In this document: one piece after another, positions 5,613-12,858 of the stretch | How positions within the stretch are numbered: the stretch's first letter is position 1 | How the letters are laid out: every line of letters starts with the position of its first letter | Assembly: GCA_005883235.1 (NCBI GenBank) | Contig: VAYE01000048.1 | Span: 1 to 13,845 of the forward strand | DNA: 13,845 nucleotides | Origin: Actinomycetota bacterium | GTDB lineage: Bacteria > Actinomycetota > Thermoleophilia > Gaiellales > Gaiellaceae | Direction of reading: 5' to 3' | Position numbers and translations under genes: made by a program | Notes under the pieces: generated by a model | Told to the model about the DNA's origin: nothing | Seen by the model: the letters and a program-made list of their open reading frames with translations, nothing else | Databases searched by the model: none

Positions 5613-6908
5613 TTACGCCGCCAGGTAGGACGTGAAGCCACGGAAGCCCGGATAGAGCGGCCGGCGGGCGCAGAGCGCGTCCACGCGCGGTGTCAGCGAT
5701 CCGAGGTCGGCGCCGGGGTCGAGCGCGTCGACGATGATCCGGCCCACGTCGCGGAAGTCCTCCTCGTCGAAGCCGCGCATCGTCCCGGCGGGCGTGCCGA
5801 GCCGCAGGCCCGAGGCGATCATCGGCGGCCGCTCGTCGAACGGGATCGCGTTCCGGTTCGTCGTCACCTGGATGGTCTCGAGCCGCTCCTGCGCGTCCTT
5901 GCCCGACCACTGCGAGTCGCGCAGGTCGACCAAGAGCAGGTGGGTGTCGGTGCCGCCGGTGAGGACGTCGAGGCCGCCCTCCAAGAGGGACTCGGCGAGG
6001 ACGTCGGCGTTGGCGCGAACCTGGCGCTGGTAGTCGCGGAAGGGCTCGGTCTGCGCGATCCGGAAGCAGGTCGCCTTGGCGGCGATCGTGTGCAGCAGCG
6101 GCCCGCCCTGGAGGCCGGGGAAGACGGCGCGGTCGAGCGCCTGCGCGTGCTCCTCCTTGCAGAGGACGAAGCCGGCGCGCGGCCCGGCGAGGGTCTTGTG
6201 CGTCGTCGAGGTGACGAAGTCGGAGTGCGGAACCGGGTTTGGGTGGAGGCCCGCCGCGACGAGCCCCGCGAAGTGCGCCATGTCGGTGACGAGGTAGGCG
6301 CCGACCTCGTCCGCGATCTCCCGGAAGCGGTCGGCCTCCACCGTTCGCGGATAGGCCGAGCCGCCGCAGACGACGAGCTTCGGCCGGTGCTCCTTGGCGA
6401 GTCGCAGCACCTCGTCGTAGTCGACGACCATCGTGGCTCGCTCGACGCCGTAGTGGACGATCGTGTAGAGCCGGCCCGAGAAGTTGACCTTGAGCCCGTG
6501 GGTGAGGTGTCCGCCGTGGTCGAGGCTCAGCGAGAGGATGGTGTCGCCCGGCTGGAGGACCGCCGCGTAGGCGGCCATGTTCGCCTGGGCCCCCGCGTGC
6601 GCCTGGACGTTCGCGTGCTCGGCGCCGAAGAGCGCCTTCGCCCGGTCGATCGCGGTCTGCTCGATCTCGTCGACGACCTCGCAGCCGCCGTAGTAGCGCT
6701 TGCCCGGATAGCCCTCCGCGTACTTGTTCGTCGGCGTCGAGCCGACGGCCTCGAGGATGCTCGGCCACGTGAAGTTCTCGGAGGCGATGAGCTCGATCTG
6801 CCCGCGCTGGCGCTCCGCCTCGCGCTCGAGGAGCGCGGCGATCTCGGGATCGACGTCGGCGAGGCCGGCGGTGCGGAGGTGGTCGATCGTTTCCTGCGCT
6901 ACGGCCAT
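5613..6908 (-). CDS. glyA: Serine hydroxymethyltransferase
   Basis: This PLP enzyme interconverts serine plus tetrahydrofolate and glycine plus methylene-tetrahydrofolate, the main source of one-carbon units. It is 431 aa, a normal length. Motifs: ELIASENF (39-46), NKYAEGYPGKRYYGGCE (61-77), the PLP-ring contact VTDMAHFAG (207-215) with Asp209 and His212, and the Schiff-base lysine Lys238 in STTHKTLAGPRAG. GRLYTIVHYGV and NAIPFDERPP are also as expected. The ATG at 6908-6906 has AGGAG 8 bases upstream and a TATCCT -10 box further up, so this gene probably has its own promoter. Streptomyces and Bacillus also place glyA between ywlC and the atp operon. The residues after its stop are an in-frame propeller remnant. 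Confidence 0.97.
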   Translation of the reverse strand: MAVAQETIDHLRTAGLADVDPEIAALLEREAERQRGQIELIASENFTWPSILEAVGSTPTNKYAEGYPGKRYYGGCEVVDEIEQTAIDRAKALFGAEHANVQAHAGAQANMAAYAAVLQPGDTILSLSLDHGGHLTHGLKVNFSGRLYTIVHYGVERATMVVDYDEVLRLAKEHRPKLVVCGGSAYPRTVEADRFREIADEVGAYLVTDMAHFAGLVAAGLHPNPVPHSDFVTSTTHKTLAGPRAGFVLCKEEHAQALDRAVFPGLQGGPLLHTIAAKATCFRIAQTEPFRDYQRQVRANADVLAESLLEGGLDVLTGGTDTHLLLVDLRDSQWSGKDAQERLETIQVTTNRNAIPFDERPPMIASGLRLGTPAGTMRGFDEEDFRDVGRIIVDALDPGADLGSLTPRVDALCARRPLYPGFRGFTSYLAA

Positions 6909-6916
6909 GGCGGGAG

Positions 6917-6921
6917 CTCCT
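6917..6921 (-). promoter_or_regulatory. Ribosome binding site of glyA
   Basis: The minus strand reads GAGAGGAG, with its AGGAG core 8 bases before the glyA ATG. It fixes the start at 6908. Confidence 0.7.
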
Positions 6922-6938
6922 CTCGCGGGTGTCCCAGG

Positions 6939-6944
6939 AGGATA
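6939..6944 (-). promoter_or_regulatory. Probable -10 box of glyA (TATCCT)
   Basis: TATCCT lies in the short gap between tsaC and glyA, about 30 bases before the ATG. A start about 7 bases downstream would leave a leader of some 23 bases carrying the AGGAG box. The -35 region is not recognisable. The gap is too short for a riboswitch. Confidence 0.42.
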
Positions 6945-6953
6945 CTGCGGCGA

Positions 6954-7553
6954 TCAGGCGGCAGCCGCTCGTGCCCGATCGAGTGCGGCTTCGACCGATC
7001 CCGCCCCCTCACGCACAACCCGCGGCTCGTCGTCCGTGAAGTCGACGACGGTCGACGGTACGCCAGGAAGCTCGCCGCCGTCGATCTCTGCGGCGGCCGC
7101 CTCGCGCACCTGGGACGGGACGTCGTCCAGCGTCCGCGGCTCGGGGCCGCCGGCCAGGTTCGCGCTCGTCGCGACCACCGCTCCGACCCGGCCCAGCACT
7201 GTCGCCCCATCTCCCGTGAGCTCAGGCACGCGGACGCCGATCGCGTCCGGCCGGTCCCCACACAGCCAGCGGAAGCGCCGCGCCGGGTTCGGAAGCACGA
7301 GCGTGTACGGGCCCGGGAGCAGCGCCCGCGCGAGCCGCCCCGACCGGCCGCGCAGCTCCGGCACGCACTCGAAGAGCATGTCGACGTCGCTCGCGAGGAT
7401 CGCGGTGGGCTGTGTCTCGGCCCGGCCCTTCAAGCGGTAGAGACGCTCGACGGGCTCCGCCGAGTACGGGGTCGTGCACAGGCCGTAGACGGTGTCGGTC
7501 GGCAGGATCACCGGCTTTCCGGCCCGGATCGCCACCACCGCCTCGTCGATCAC
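6954..7553 (-). CDS. tsaC: Threonylcarbamoyl-AMP synthase, short TsaC/YrdC/YwlC type
   Basis: This enzyme makes threonylcarbamoyl-AMP from threonine, bicarbonate and ATP, the first step of the t6A37 modification of ANN-decoding tRNAs. The product is 199 aa, the YrdC domain alone without the C-terminal Sua5 domain. Motifs: PTDTVYGL (18-25), the LKGR element with Lys42 and Arg44, GVRVP (106-110), ATSAN with Ser130 and Asn132, and PSTVVDF (166-172). The GTG at 7553-7551 overlaps the prmC stop as GTGA, and an AGGGGG ribosome binding site lies 7 bases upstream. The neighbours prmC and prfA are also translation factors, and this order is conserved in Bacillus (ywlC) and Mycobacterium. Confidence 0.93.
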   Translation of the reverse strand: MIDEAVVAIRAGKPVILPTDTVYGLCTTPYSAEPVERLYRLKGRAETQPTAILASDVDMLFECVPELRGRSGRLARALLPGPYTLVLPNPARRFRWLCGDRPDAIGVRVPELTGDGATVLGRVGAVVATSANLAGGPEPRTLDDVPSQVREAAAAEIDGGELPGVPSTVVDFTDDEPRVVREGAGSVEAALDRARAAAA

Positions 7554-8344
7554 GTCCGTACCCCCTCGACAACCCGGTCCTTCCCCGCCAGATCGCGGGT
7601 GATCGTAACCGCGGCGTAGCCGAGCGCCTCGAGCTCGCGCACGACGGCCGCGGCCTGCCTGGGCGCCACCTCGAGCACCAGGCGTTCGGTCTGCGCGACT
7701 CGGGCGAGCTCCTGCTGGAACCCGTCCCCGACGAGGGCGACGCGCGGCTCCCAGTCGCGGACCTCCGGCTCGAGCGCCTCGATCTCCTCCGGCGCGACGT
7801 AGGGCGGGTTCGAGACCACGAGGTCCCACCCTTCGGCCGCGGCCTCGATCCCGCCCGCCCGCAGCTCGACGGCGAGGCCGGTGCGCTTCACGTTCTCGCG
7901 GGCGAGTGATAGCGCCTCCCCGGACGAGTCGACGCCGGCGACCTGCGCGTCGGGGTGCTCGTCGGCGATCGCGAGCGCGATCGCGCCGGTCCCCACCCCC
8001 ACGTCGAGGACGCGCGGCCGGTCGACTCCGGCGAGGAGCGCGAGGCACCGCTCGACCACGACCTCCGTCTCGGGGCGCGGGACGAGCGCACGCCGGTCGG
8101 TCTTGAGCGTCAGCCGGCGGAAGTCCCACTCCCCGAGGACATAGGCGAGCGGCTCACGCGCCTCGCGTCGCGCGAGGAGCGGCTCGAGCTCGTCCGGGGC
8201 CTCCCGCTCAGGGGCCGCGTAGAGCTCCGTCCGCGAGACGCCCAGGGCGTGGGCGAGCAGCAGCTCGGCGTCCACCCACGGCGACTCGACTCCCGCGCGG
8301 GCGAGCCGCGCCTCGGCGGCCCGCAGCGCCTCGCGCACCGTCAC
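7550..8344 (-). CDS. prmC: Peptide chain release factor N5-glutamine methyltransferase
   Basis: PrmC (HemK) uses S-adenosylmethionine to methylate the Gln of the GGQ motif in release factors RF1 and RF2. The 264-aa product has the N-terminal helical recognition domain (about 1-80) and then a Rossmann-fold methyltransferase. Motifs: ALVPRPETE (86-94), SAM motif I LDVGVGTG (113-120), acidic Asp139 at the end of strand 2 (AGVDSS), and the catalytic NPPY (179-182) in [12 protein letters not shown]. The GTG at 8344-8342 overlaps the prfA stop as GTGA, so enzyme and substrate are translationally coupled. The downstream tsaC gene overlaps in the same way. Confidence 0.95.
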   Translation of the reverse strand: MTVREALRAAEARLARAGVESPWVDAELLLAHALGVSRTELYAAPEREAPDELEPLLARREAREPLAYVLGEWDFRRLTLKTDRRALVPRPETEVVVERCLALLAGVDRPRVLDVGVGTGAIALAIADEHPDAQVAGVDSSGEALSLARENVKRTGLAVELRAGGIEAAAEGWDLVVSNPPYVAPEEIEALEPEVRDWEPRVALVGDGFQQELARVAQTERLVLEVAPRQAAAVVRELEALGYAAVTITRDLAGKDRVVEGVRT

Positions 8345-9378
8345 TCCAGCGACTGGCGCTGCTCCTCCGCCGCGAGCGCCTCGGTGAACTCGCCGAGCTG
8401 ACCTTCGAGGATCCGGTCGAGCTGGTGCACGGTCAGCTTGATGCGGTGGTCGGTGACTCGGTTCTCCGGGAAGTTGTAGGTGCGGATCTTCTCGGCGCGC
8501 TCGCCGCTTCCGATCTGCGAGCGGCGGGTCGCGTCGAGCTCGGCCTGCTGGCGCTCCCGCTCGCGCTCGTACAGCCGGGCGCGCAGGACGCGCAGGGCCT
8601 TCTGGCGGTTCTGAAGCTGCGACTTCTCGTCCTGCATCGAGACGACGATCCCGGTCGGGAGGTGCGTGATCCGTACCGCCGAGTCGGTGGTGTTCACGCT
8701 CTGGCCGCCCGGTCCGGTCGAGCGGTAGACGTCGATCTTCAGGTCGTTCGGGTCGACCCCGACGTCGACGTCCTCCGCTTCGGGCATGACCGCGACCGTC
8801 GCCGTCGAGGTGTGGATGCGGCCCTGCGACTCGGTCTCCGGAACCCGCTGCACGCGGTGCGTGCCGCCCTCGTACTTGAACACCGAGAAGGCGCCATCGC
8901 CCTTGACGGCGAAGGTCACCTCCTTGAAGCCGGCGCCGTCATTCGGGCTCGAGCTGAGGTCCTCGATCTTGAACCCGCGCCCTTCCGCATAGCGAGTCAG
9001 CATCCGGTAGAGGGCTCCAGCCCAGAGCGCCGCTTCGTCGCCACCCACGCCCTGGCGGATCTCGACGATCACGTCCTTGCGGTCGGCCGGGTCGCTCGGC
9101 GCGAGGGCGAGCCGCAGCTCGTCCTCGAGCTCGCCGACCCGCTGCTCGCTCTCCGGCACGAGCTCGCGGAGCTCCGGCTCGCCCCGGGCCGCCTCCAGAT
9201 CGGCCTGTGCGCCACGCCACTCCTGCGCGAGCTTGTACGGGCCCTCGAGCTCCTTCAGGCGCCGGCCCACCTCCGCCGCTTCGCGGTGGTCGTTGTAGAC
9301 CGTCGGGTCGCTCATCCGCTCCTGCGTCTCGCGGTACGAGCGCTCGAGGTCCTCCACGAACTCGTCGATTCCGGCCAC
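8341..9378 (-). CDS. prfA: Peptide chain release factor 1
   Basis: RF1 recognises UAA and UAG stop codons in the ribosomal A site and triggers peptide release. From GTG 9378-9376 the product is 345 aa, near the usual 355-360. It has the N-terminal helical domain ([17 protein letters not shown]), the codon-reading PxT motif as PET (180-182, in [14 protein letters not shown]), and the catalytic GGQ at 224-226 ([12 protein letters not shown]). The C-terminus [18 protein letters not shown] is typical. PxT rather than SPF shows RF1, not RF2. The frame stays open to 9447, but the conserved part begins at [11 protein letters not shown], and a TACCCT box 7 bases before this GTG suggests a leaderless message. 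Gln226 is the expected PrmC target. Confidence 0.95.
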   Translation of the reverse strand: MAGIDEFVEDLERSYRETQERMSDPTVYNDHREAAEVGRRLKELEGPYKLAQEWRGAQADLEAARGEPELRELVPESEQRVGELEDELRLALAPSDPADRKDVIVEIRQGVGGDEAALWAGALYRMLTRYAEGRGFKIEDLSSSPNDGAGFKEVTFAVKGDGAFSVFKYEGGTHRVQRVPETESQGRIHTSTATVAVMPEAEDVDVGVDPNDLKIDVYRSTGPGGQSVNTTDSAVRITHLPTGIVVSMQDEKSQLQNRQKALRVLRARLYERERERQQAELDATRRSQIGSGERAEKIRTYNFPENRVTDHRIKLTVHQLDRILEGQLGEFTEALAAEEQRQSLE

Positions 9379-9385
9379 GCCGCTA

Positions 9386-9391
9386 AGGGTA
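9386..9391 (-). promoter_or_regulatory. Possible -10 box of prfA (TACCCT), leaderless start
   Basis: TACCCT is followed by exactly 7 bases and then the prfA GTG, the same geometry as the hydrolase promoter. No Shine-Dalgarno sequence precedes the GTG. The gap to the upstream cupin gene is 41 bases. Weak by itself, but it fits the other sites. Confidence 0.38.
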
Positions 9392-9419
9392 TTCCAGCGA
9401 CCGGGACGACCAGGGGCGG

Positions 9420-9827
9420 CTAGCCCGGCCAGAAGCGCTCGTGCCACTGCGACTCGGCTTTGTGGTCCTCCACCCTCGTCGAGACCAGGAGGAAGGCGGC
9501 CTCCCCGTCGGATTCGTTACGCACCGCGCGAGTGGTCTCCGGCGGGATGCGCACAGCGTCACGGGGACCCAGGGTCGTCACGTCGTCGCCGAGCTTGATC
9601 GTGATCTCGCCGGCCAGAACGAGGTAGATCTCCTCGATCGTCCGGTGGCTGTGGCCACGGGTCGGATCGCCACCCGGCGCCACGTGGGCGGTGTGGGGAG
9701 CGAGCACACGCAGGTTCAGGGCCAGCTGCTCGGCACCGAGCGAACGGCCGTAGCCGAGGAACGCGCCCGGAGCGTCACCCGTGAAGTCGGGCACCTCCTC
9801 AGCCCGGAGGACGGCGTACTCGCTCAC
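9420..9827 (-). CDS. Small single-domain cupin protein
   Basis: This is a 135-aa single-domain cupin. The first cupin motif is clear: [18 protein letters not shown], with His59, His61 and Glu65/Glu66 as metal ligands. The second motif reads [13 protein letters not shown] (94-106); the usual third histidine of the P-G-H-N pattern is replaced by Arg100, so metal binding may be altered or lost. There is no signal peptide or DNA-binding domain. The GTG at 9827-9825 lies 4 bases after the OsmC stop, so it is probably co-transcribed with the two OsmC genes. Substrate and reaction are unknown; it may be a binding or stress protein rather than an enzyme. Confidence 0.85.
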   Translation of the reverse strand: MSEYAVLRAEEVPDFTGDAPGAFLGYGRSLGAEQLALNLRVLAPHTAHVAPGGDPTRGHSHRTIEEIYLVLAGEITIKLGDDVTTLGPRDAVRIPPETTRAVRNESDGEAAFLLVSTRVEDHKAESQWHERFWPG

Positions 9828-9831
9828 GCGG

Positions 9832-10263
9832 TCACGCCAGCGTGGCGTTCAGCTCGAGCTCGACGTTCCCCTTCAGCGCTCCCGACACTGGGCAGTTCTC
9901 CTTCGCGTCCTCGGCGGCCCGGCGGAACGCGTCCTCGTCGATCCCGGGGACCGTCCCGGTGACCTGAAGCACCGACTTGGTGATGCCCGTCCCGGGCACG
10001 AAGGTCACAGTCGCCGAGGTCTCGAGCTGCTCGGCCGCGCTACCCGCCTGCGCGAGACCGTGCGAGAGCGCCATGGCGAAGCACGCCGCGTGCGCCGCGG
10101 CGATCAGCTCCTCGGGGCTCGTCTTGCCCTGCGCATCCTCGGCGCGGTTGGCCCAGTCGACCTCGAGCGGGCCGAACGCGCCGCTCGTCACCGAGTCGAT
10201 GATCCCGCTGCCGCTCATCAGGTCGCCGTGCCAGGTCACAGTGGCCTTGCGCTCAGTCGCCAT
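9832..10263 (-). CDS. OsmC/Ohr family peroxidase-like protein, copy 1
   Basis: This OsmC-family protein is expected to reduce organic hydroperoxides with a cysteine pair, using lipoyl or other thiol donors. It has 143 aa. The two redox cysteines are Cys61 in EELIAAAHAACFAMALS and Cys124 in KENCPVSGAL, with the conserved Glu pair at 51-52. The C-terminal strand is NVELELNATL. The ATG at 10263-10261 has a GGAGGA ribosome binding site 7 bases upstream, inside the last codons of copy 2. It is clearly homologous to the neighbouring copy 2, with cysteines at matching positions. It looks more like the OsmC subgroup than classical Ohr, but I cannot settle this by eye. Confidence 0.92.
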   Translation of the reverse strand: MATERKATVTWHGDLMSGSGIIDSVTSGAFGPLEVDWANRAEDAQGKTSPEELIAAAHAACFAMALSHGLAQAGSAAEQLETSATVTFVPGTGITKSVLQVTGTVPGIDEDAFRRAAEDAKENCPVSGALKGNVELELNATLA

Positions 10264-10266
10264 CTA

Positions 10267-10704
10267 CTAGTCCTCCAATGTCGCGTTGATCGTCACCTTC
10301 GCCGCCGCCGCGATCAGCCGTGAGAACGGGCAGCCGCGGTCCGCCGCCTCGACCGCCTCGTCGAACGCGGCCTGCTCGAGACCCGGCGCTCGGGCGCGGA
10401 CCTCGAGCTGCGACTCGACGATCTGGTGTCCCTTGCCGTCGACCTCGTCGAGGACGACGTTCGCCGTGACGTCGATGCGCGCCCCGGCCTCGCGCAGCTC
10501 ACCTGCGAGAGACATCGCGAAGCAGCCGGCGTGCGCGGCGGCGAGGAGCTCTTCGGGGCTCGTCGTCTCCGGGCGCGAGGCGATCCGCGTCGCCGCCGAG
10601 TAGGGCGCCTCCGAGAAGATTCCCGAGGGCGCCGAGATCCGCCCTTCGCCGCGGGCGAGGTTCCCTTCCCAGCTGACCTCCGCGCTGCGCTCGACCCGGG
10701 GCAC
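10267..10704 (-). CDS. OsmC/Ohr family peroxidase-like protein, copy 2
   Basis: This is the second OsmC-family protein, 145 aa, expected to act as a thiol peroxidase on organic hydroperoxides. Cys61 (ELLAAAHAGCFAMSL) and Cys125 (ADRGCPFSRLI) form the redox pair, and SPEEL supplies the conserved Glu. The start is GTG at 10704-10702, 3 bases after the stop of the DUF1385 gene. It shares the block TTSPEELLAAAHAGCFAM with copy 1 almost unchanged, but the surfaces around it differ (SAPSGIFSEAPYSAATR here against SVTSGAFGPLEVDWANR in copy 1). This is an old tandem duplication with divergence, perhaps towards different peroxides. Confidence 0.92.
   Translation of the reverse strand: MPRVERSAEVSWEGNLARGEGRISAPSGIFSEAPYSAATRIASRPETTSPEELLAAAHAGCFAMSLAGELREAGARIDVTANVVLDEVDGKGHQIVESQLEVRARAPGLEQAAFDEAVEAADRGCPFSRLIAAAAKVTINATLED
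10271..10276 (-). promoter_or_regulatory. Ribosome binding site of OsmC copy 1
   Basis: The minus strand reads TTGGAGGACTAGTAG then ATG. The GGAGGA box sits in the last codons of copy 2, 7 bases before the start of copy 1, and supports that start. Confidence 0.65.
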
Positions 10705-10707
10705 GTC

Positions 10708-11622
10708 TCAGGCCATCACTTCGACGCGCTCGGCGTCGGGCGCTGCCTGACGCTCGAGCTCGAGGACGTCGCGGAGCGCCCGGATCGACACCTCGAGCTG
10801 GTCGAGCGTCGGCTCGCGCGTCGTCAGGCGCTGGAGCCAGAGCCCGGGCGCGAGCAGCGTCATCAGGACGCGGTTGCCGGTGTGCTTGCCCGCGAACCGG
10901 ATCAGCTCGTACGCGAGGCCTGCGATGAGCGGCAGCAGGAGGATCCGCGTCGCGATCAGCCAGTACCACGCAGGTCGGCCGAAGAACGCGAAGACGAAGA
11001 TCGCGATCACCATCACCCAGAGCAGGAACGCGGTGCCGCAGCGCGGGTGGATGAGGCTGAAGCGCTGGACGCGCTCCGGCTCGAGCTGCTCGCCCGCCTC
11101 GTAGGCGTTGAGGGCCTTGTGCTCGGCGGCGTGGTACTGGAAGACGCGCCGCAGGTCGGGCAGGAGCGAGATCAGGCCGAGATAGGCGACGAAGAGCGTC
11201 ACGCGGATCAGCCCTTCGACGATCACGAACCAGCCCGCCTGGATGCCGATGAGGTCGGTGATGAGCGCGGGCGTGACCTTGAAGAGCGCCACCGCGAAGC
11301 CGATCGCGACCGCGAAGGCGAAGATCAGCGCGCCGCGCGAGAGCTCGGTTGCCGGCTCCTCGTCGCCTGCGCCTTCCTCCTGGGCGGCGTAGTTCGCAGA
11401 GATGGCGAGCGCGCGGAACCCGATCGCGAGCGACTCGCCGAGGGCGACGACGCCGCGGACGATCGGCAGCCGCAGCAACCGGTGCTTCGCCATCGCCGAC
11501 TGGATCGGACGGCGCACCTGGGCGATCGCGCCGTTCGGCTTGCGGACGGCGACCGACCAGTTCGACGCGCCACGCATCATCACGCCCTCGAGGACGGCCT
11601 GCCCGCCAATCGTCTGAGACAT
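10708..11622 (-). CDS. DUF1385 (YqhQ-like) integral membrane protein
   Basis: This is a 304-aa membrane protein of the DUF1385/YqhQ family, which has no established function. Signature blocks are all present: IGGQAVLEGVMMRG (5-18) at the N-terminus, QYHAAEHKALNAYE (162-175) and HPRCGTAF (192-199). The invariant His, Glu, Lys and Cys residues look like a metal or catalytic site near the membrane (inference). Hydrophobic helices lie at about 97-118, 128-155, 198-214 and 218-240. The C-terminus is acidic and amphipathic. The ATG at 11622-11620 follows the rpmE stop by 8 bases. From memory, clostridial genomes also place this family next to rpmE, prmC and prfA, so the link with translation genes is old. 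Confidence 0.9.
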   Translation of the reverse strand: MSQTIGGQAVLEGVMMRGASNWSVAVRKPNGAIAQVRRPIQSAMAKHRLLRLPIVRGVVALGESLAIGFRALAISANYAAQEEGAGDEEPATELSRGALIFAFAVAIGFAVALFKVTPALITDLIGIQAGWFVIVEGLIRVTLFVAYLGLISLLPDLRRVFQYHAAEHKALNAYEAGEQLEPERVQRFSLIHPRCGTAFLLWVMVIAIFVFAFFGRPAWYWLIATRILLLPLIAGLAYELIRFAGKHTGNRVLMTLLAPGLWLQRLTTREPTLDQLEVSIRALRDVLELERQAAPDAERVEVMA

Positions 11623-11630
11623 CCGAGGAG

Positions 11631-11849
11631 CTAGCCGCGCCGTGCGCCGCCGGCCTTCTCGAGCCGCCGCTGGAAGCGCTCGACCCGGCCGCCTGAGTCG
11701 AGGAGCTTCTGCTTGCCCGTGTAGAACGGGTGGCAGTTCGAGCAGATCTCGACGTGCAGCTCGGACTTCGTCGATCGCGTCTGGAACGTGTTCCCGCAGG
11801 AGCAGGTAACCGTCGCCAGGACGTACTCGGGATGGATACCGGCCTTCAT
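11631..11849 (-). CDS. rpmE: 50S ribosomal protein L31, zinc-binding type
   Basis: This is ribosomal protein L31 (bL31) of the large subunit, which bridges to the small subunit head. It has 72 aa and begins [10 protein letters not shown]. The four zinc ligands are present: Cys16 and Cys18 (TCSCGN) and Cys36 and Cys39 ([14 protein letters not shown]), so this is the C+ form, not the zinc-free paralogue made under zinc starvation. The ATG at 11849-11847 overlaps the stop of the dehydratase gene (ATGA). A TATCCT box 9 bases upstream may give it a separate promoter. In mycobacteria rpmE follows rho; here rho is absent and a dehydratase takes that place. Confidence 0.97.
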   Translation of the reverse strand: MKAGIHPEYVLATVTCSCGNTFQTRSTKSELHVEICSNCHPFYTGKQKLLDSGGRVERFQRRLEKAGGARRG

Positions 11850-12811
11850 CGACCGGCCAGGATACCAGCGGCCGTCTCGGGGGCCACGTTTCCGCCCGAG
11901 ACGACGGCGGCCACCTTCGAGCCGGGCTCGACGTCGACCTTTCCGGCCAGGAGCGCCGCAGCCGTCGCGGCGCCGGCGACCTCGCAGGCGAGCTTCATCC
12001 GCCCGTACATGAACCGGAAGGCGTCCTTCAGGTCGTCCTCGGTGACGAGCACCGACTCGACGCCGAGCGCAGTGCAGATCTGGACGCAGTTGCCGCCCGC
12101 ATAGGGGCCGTTCAAGCCGTCCGCGATCGACTGCGGCTCGACGGTCACCGGCTCGCCGACCTTCAGGCTCTCGTGCAGGGCCGCCGAGAGCTCCGGCTCG
12201 ACGGCGACGACCCGCGCGTCCGGGCGCAGTCCCTTGACGGCGGTCGCGATCCCGGAGACGAGCCCGCCGCCGCCCACCTGGACGAGCACGAGGTCGACCT
12301 CAGGCACGTCCTCGACGATCTCGAGCCCCACCGTCCCCTGCCCCGCCATCACGACCGGATCGTCGTAGGGATGGACGAGCGTGCGCTCCGTCTCGGCGAT
12401 CAGCGCGTCGAGCCGCTCGAACGCGCTCGGGATGTCGGGCGCCTCGGTGTCGATGGTGGCGCCGTAGGCCCGCGCGGCCGCGATCTTCATCGGGCTCGCC
12501 GTCTCCCACATCACGACGAGCGCGTCGATGCCCTCGACCGCCGACGCGTAGGCGAGCGCCTGAGCGTGGTTCCCGGCCGAGATCGAGATCACGCCGCGCC
12601 GCTTCTCCTCGTCCGAGAGCGTGGCGAGCTTGTTCAGGACCCCGCGTGGCTTGAACGCACCAGTCCGCTGGAAGAGCTCGGCCTTGAAGGCGACGTCGGC
12701 GCCGACGCGCTCCGAGAGGGTGCGGGAGCCGAGCATCGGCGTCCGGTGCAGCCGCCCCGCGATTCGCTCGCGCGCCGCGTGCACGTCGTCGAGCGAGACG
12801 AGCGGCGGCAT
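11846..12811 (-). CDS. Threonine/serine dehydratase (PLP fold type II)
   Basis: This is a PLP enzyme of the threonine ammonia-lyase/serine racemase family, which deaminates L-threonine to 2-oxobutanoate or L-serine to pyruvate. It has 321 aa. The Schiff-base lysine is Lys54 in [14 protein letters not shown]; the asparagine loop is [15 protein letters not shown] (76-90); the phosphate-binding glycine loop is VGGGGLVSG (179-187); and SGGN (305-308) contacts the pyridine nitrogen. There is no C-terminal ACT-like regulatory domain, so it resembles the short catabolic forms rather than feedback-regulated IlvA. The ATG at 12811-12809 is 10 bases after a TACGAT box. It is first in the rightmost minus-strand run and overlaps rpmE. 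Which reaction dominates cannot be told. Confidence 0.93.
   Translation of the reverse strand: MPPLVSLDDVHAARERIAGRLHRTPMLGSRTLSERVGADVAFKAELFQRTGAFKPRGVLNKLATLSDEEKRRGVISISAGNHAQALAYASAVEGIDALVVMWETASPMKIAAARAYGATIDTEAPDIPSAFERLDALIAETERTLVHPYDDPVVMAGQGTVGLEIVEDVPEVDLVLVQVGGGGLVSGIATAVKGLRPDARVVAVEPELSAALHESLKVGEPVTVEPQSIADGLNGPYAGGNCVQICTALGVESVLVTEDDLKDAFRFMYGRMKLACEVAGAATAAALLAGKVDVEPGSKVAAVVSGGNVAPETAAGILAGR
11859..11864 (-). promoter_or_regulatory. Possible internal -10 box for rpmE (TATCCT)
   Basis: TATCCT lies in the 3' end of the dehydratase gene, 9 bases before the rpmE ATG, which lacks a Shine-Dalgarno sequence. A separate promoter would make sense for a ribosomal protein gene, but the match could be chance. 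Confidence 0.25.
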
Positions 12812-12821
12812 GGTGCGAGCG

Positions 12822-12827
12822 ATCGTA
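12822..12827 (-). promoter_or_regulatory. Possible -10 box of the dehydratase-rpmE run (TACGAT)
   Basis: TACGAT on the minus strand lies 10 bases before the dehydratase ATG, leaving little or no leader. It overlaps by two bases a TACTCT box on the other strand. No clear -35. Confidence 0.33.
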
Positions 12828-12831
12828 CTCT
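12826..12831 (+). promoter_or_regulatory. Possible -10 box of the DUF4389 gene (TACTCT)
   Basis: TACTCT lies 27 bases before the ATG at 12859. A transcript starting near 12838 would have a leader of about 20 bases that carries AAGG 10 bases before the ATG. It shares bases with the opposing TACGAT box, so the two promoters may exclude each other. Weak evidence. Confidence 0.28.
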
Positions 12832-12858
12832 GGAAAGATCAGGCCAAGGCAACCGTAA

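Noticed and set aside
5205..7619. An 804-codon plus-strand open frame across upp, glyA and tsaC
   Set aside because: It is antisense to clear enzymes, has Arg/Asp/Val-rich low-complexity sequence and no domain; long antisense frames are expected at this GC content.
9379..9447. Longer prfA start at 9447
   Set aside because: The added 23 residues are not conserved-looking and overlap the cupin gene; the GTG at 9378 gives the usual N-terminus.
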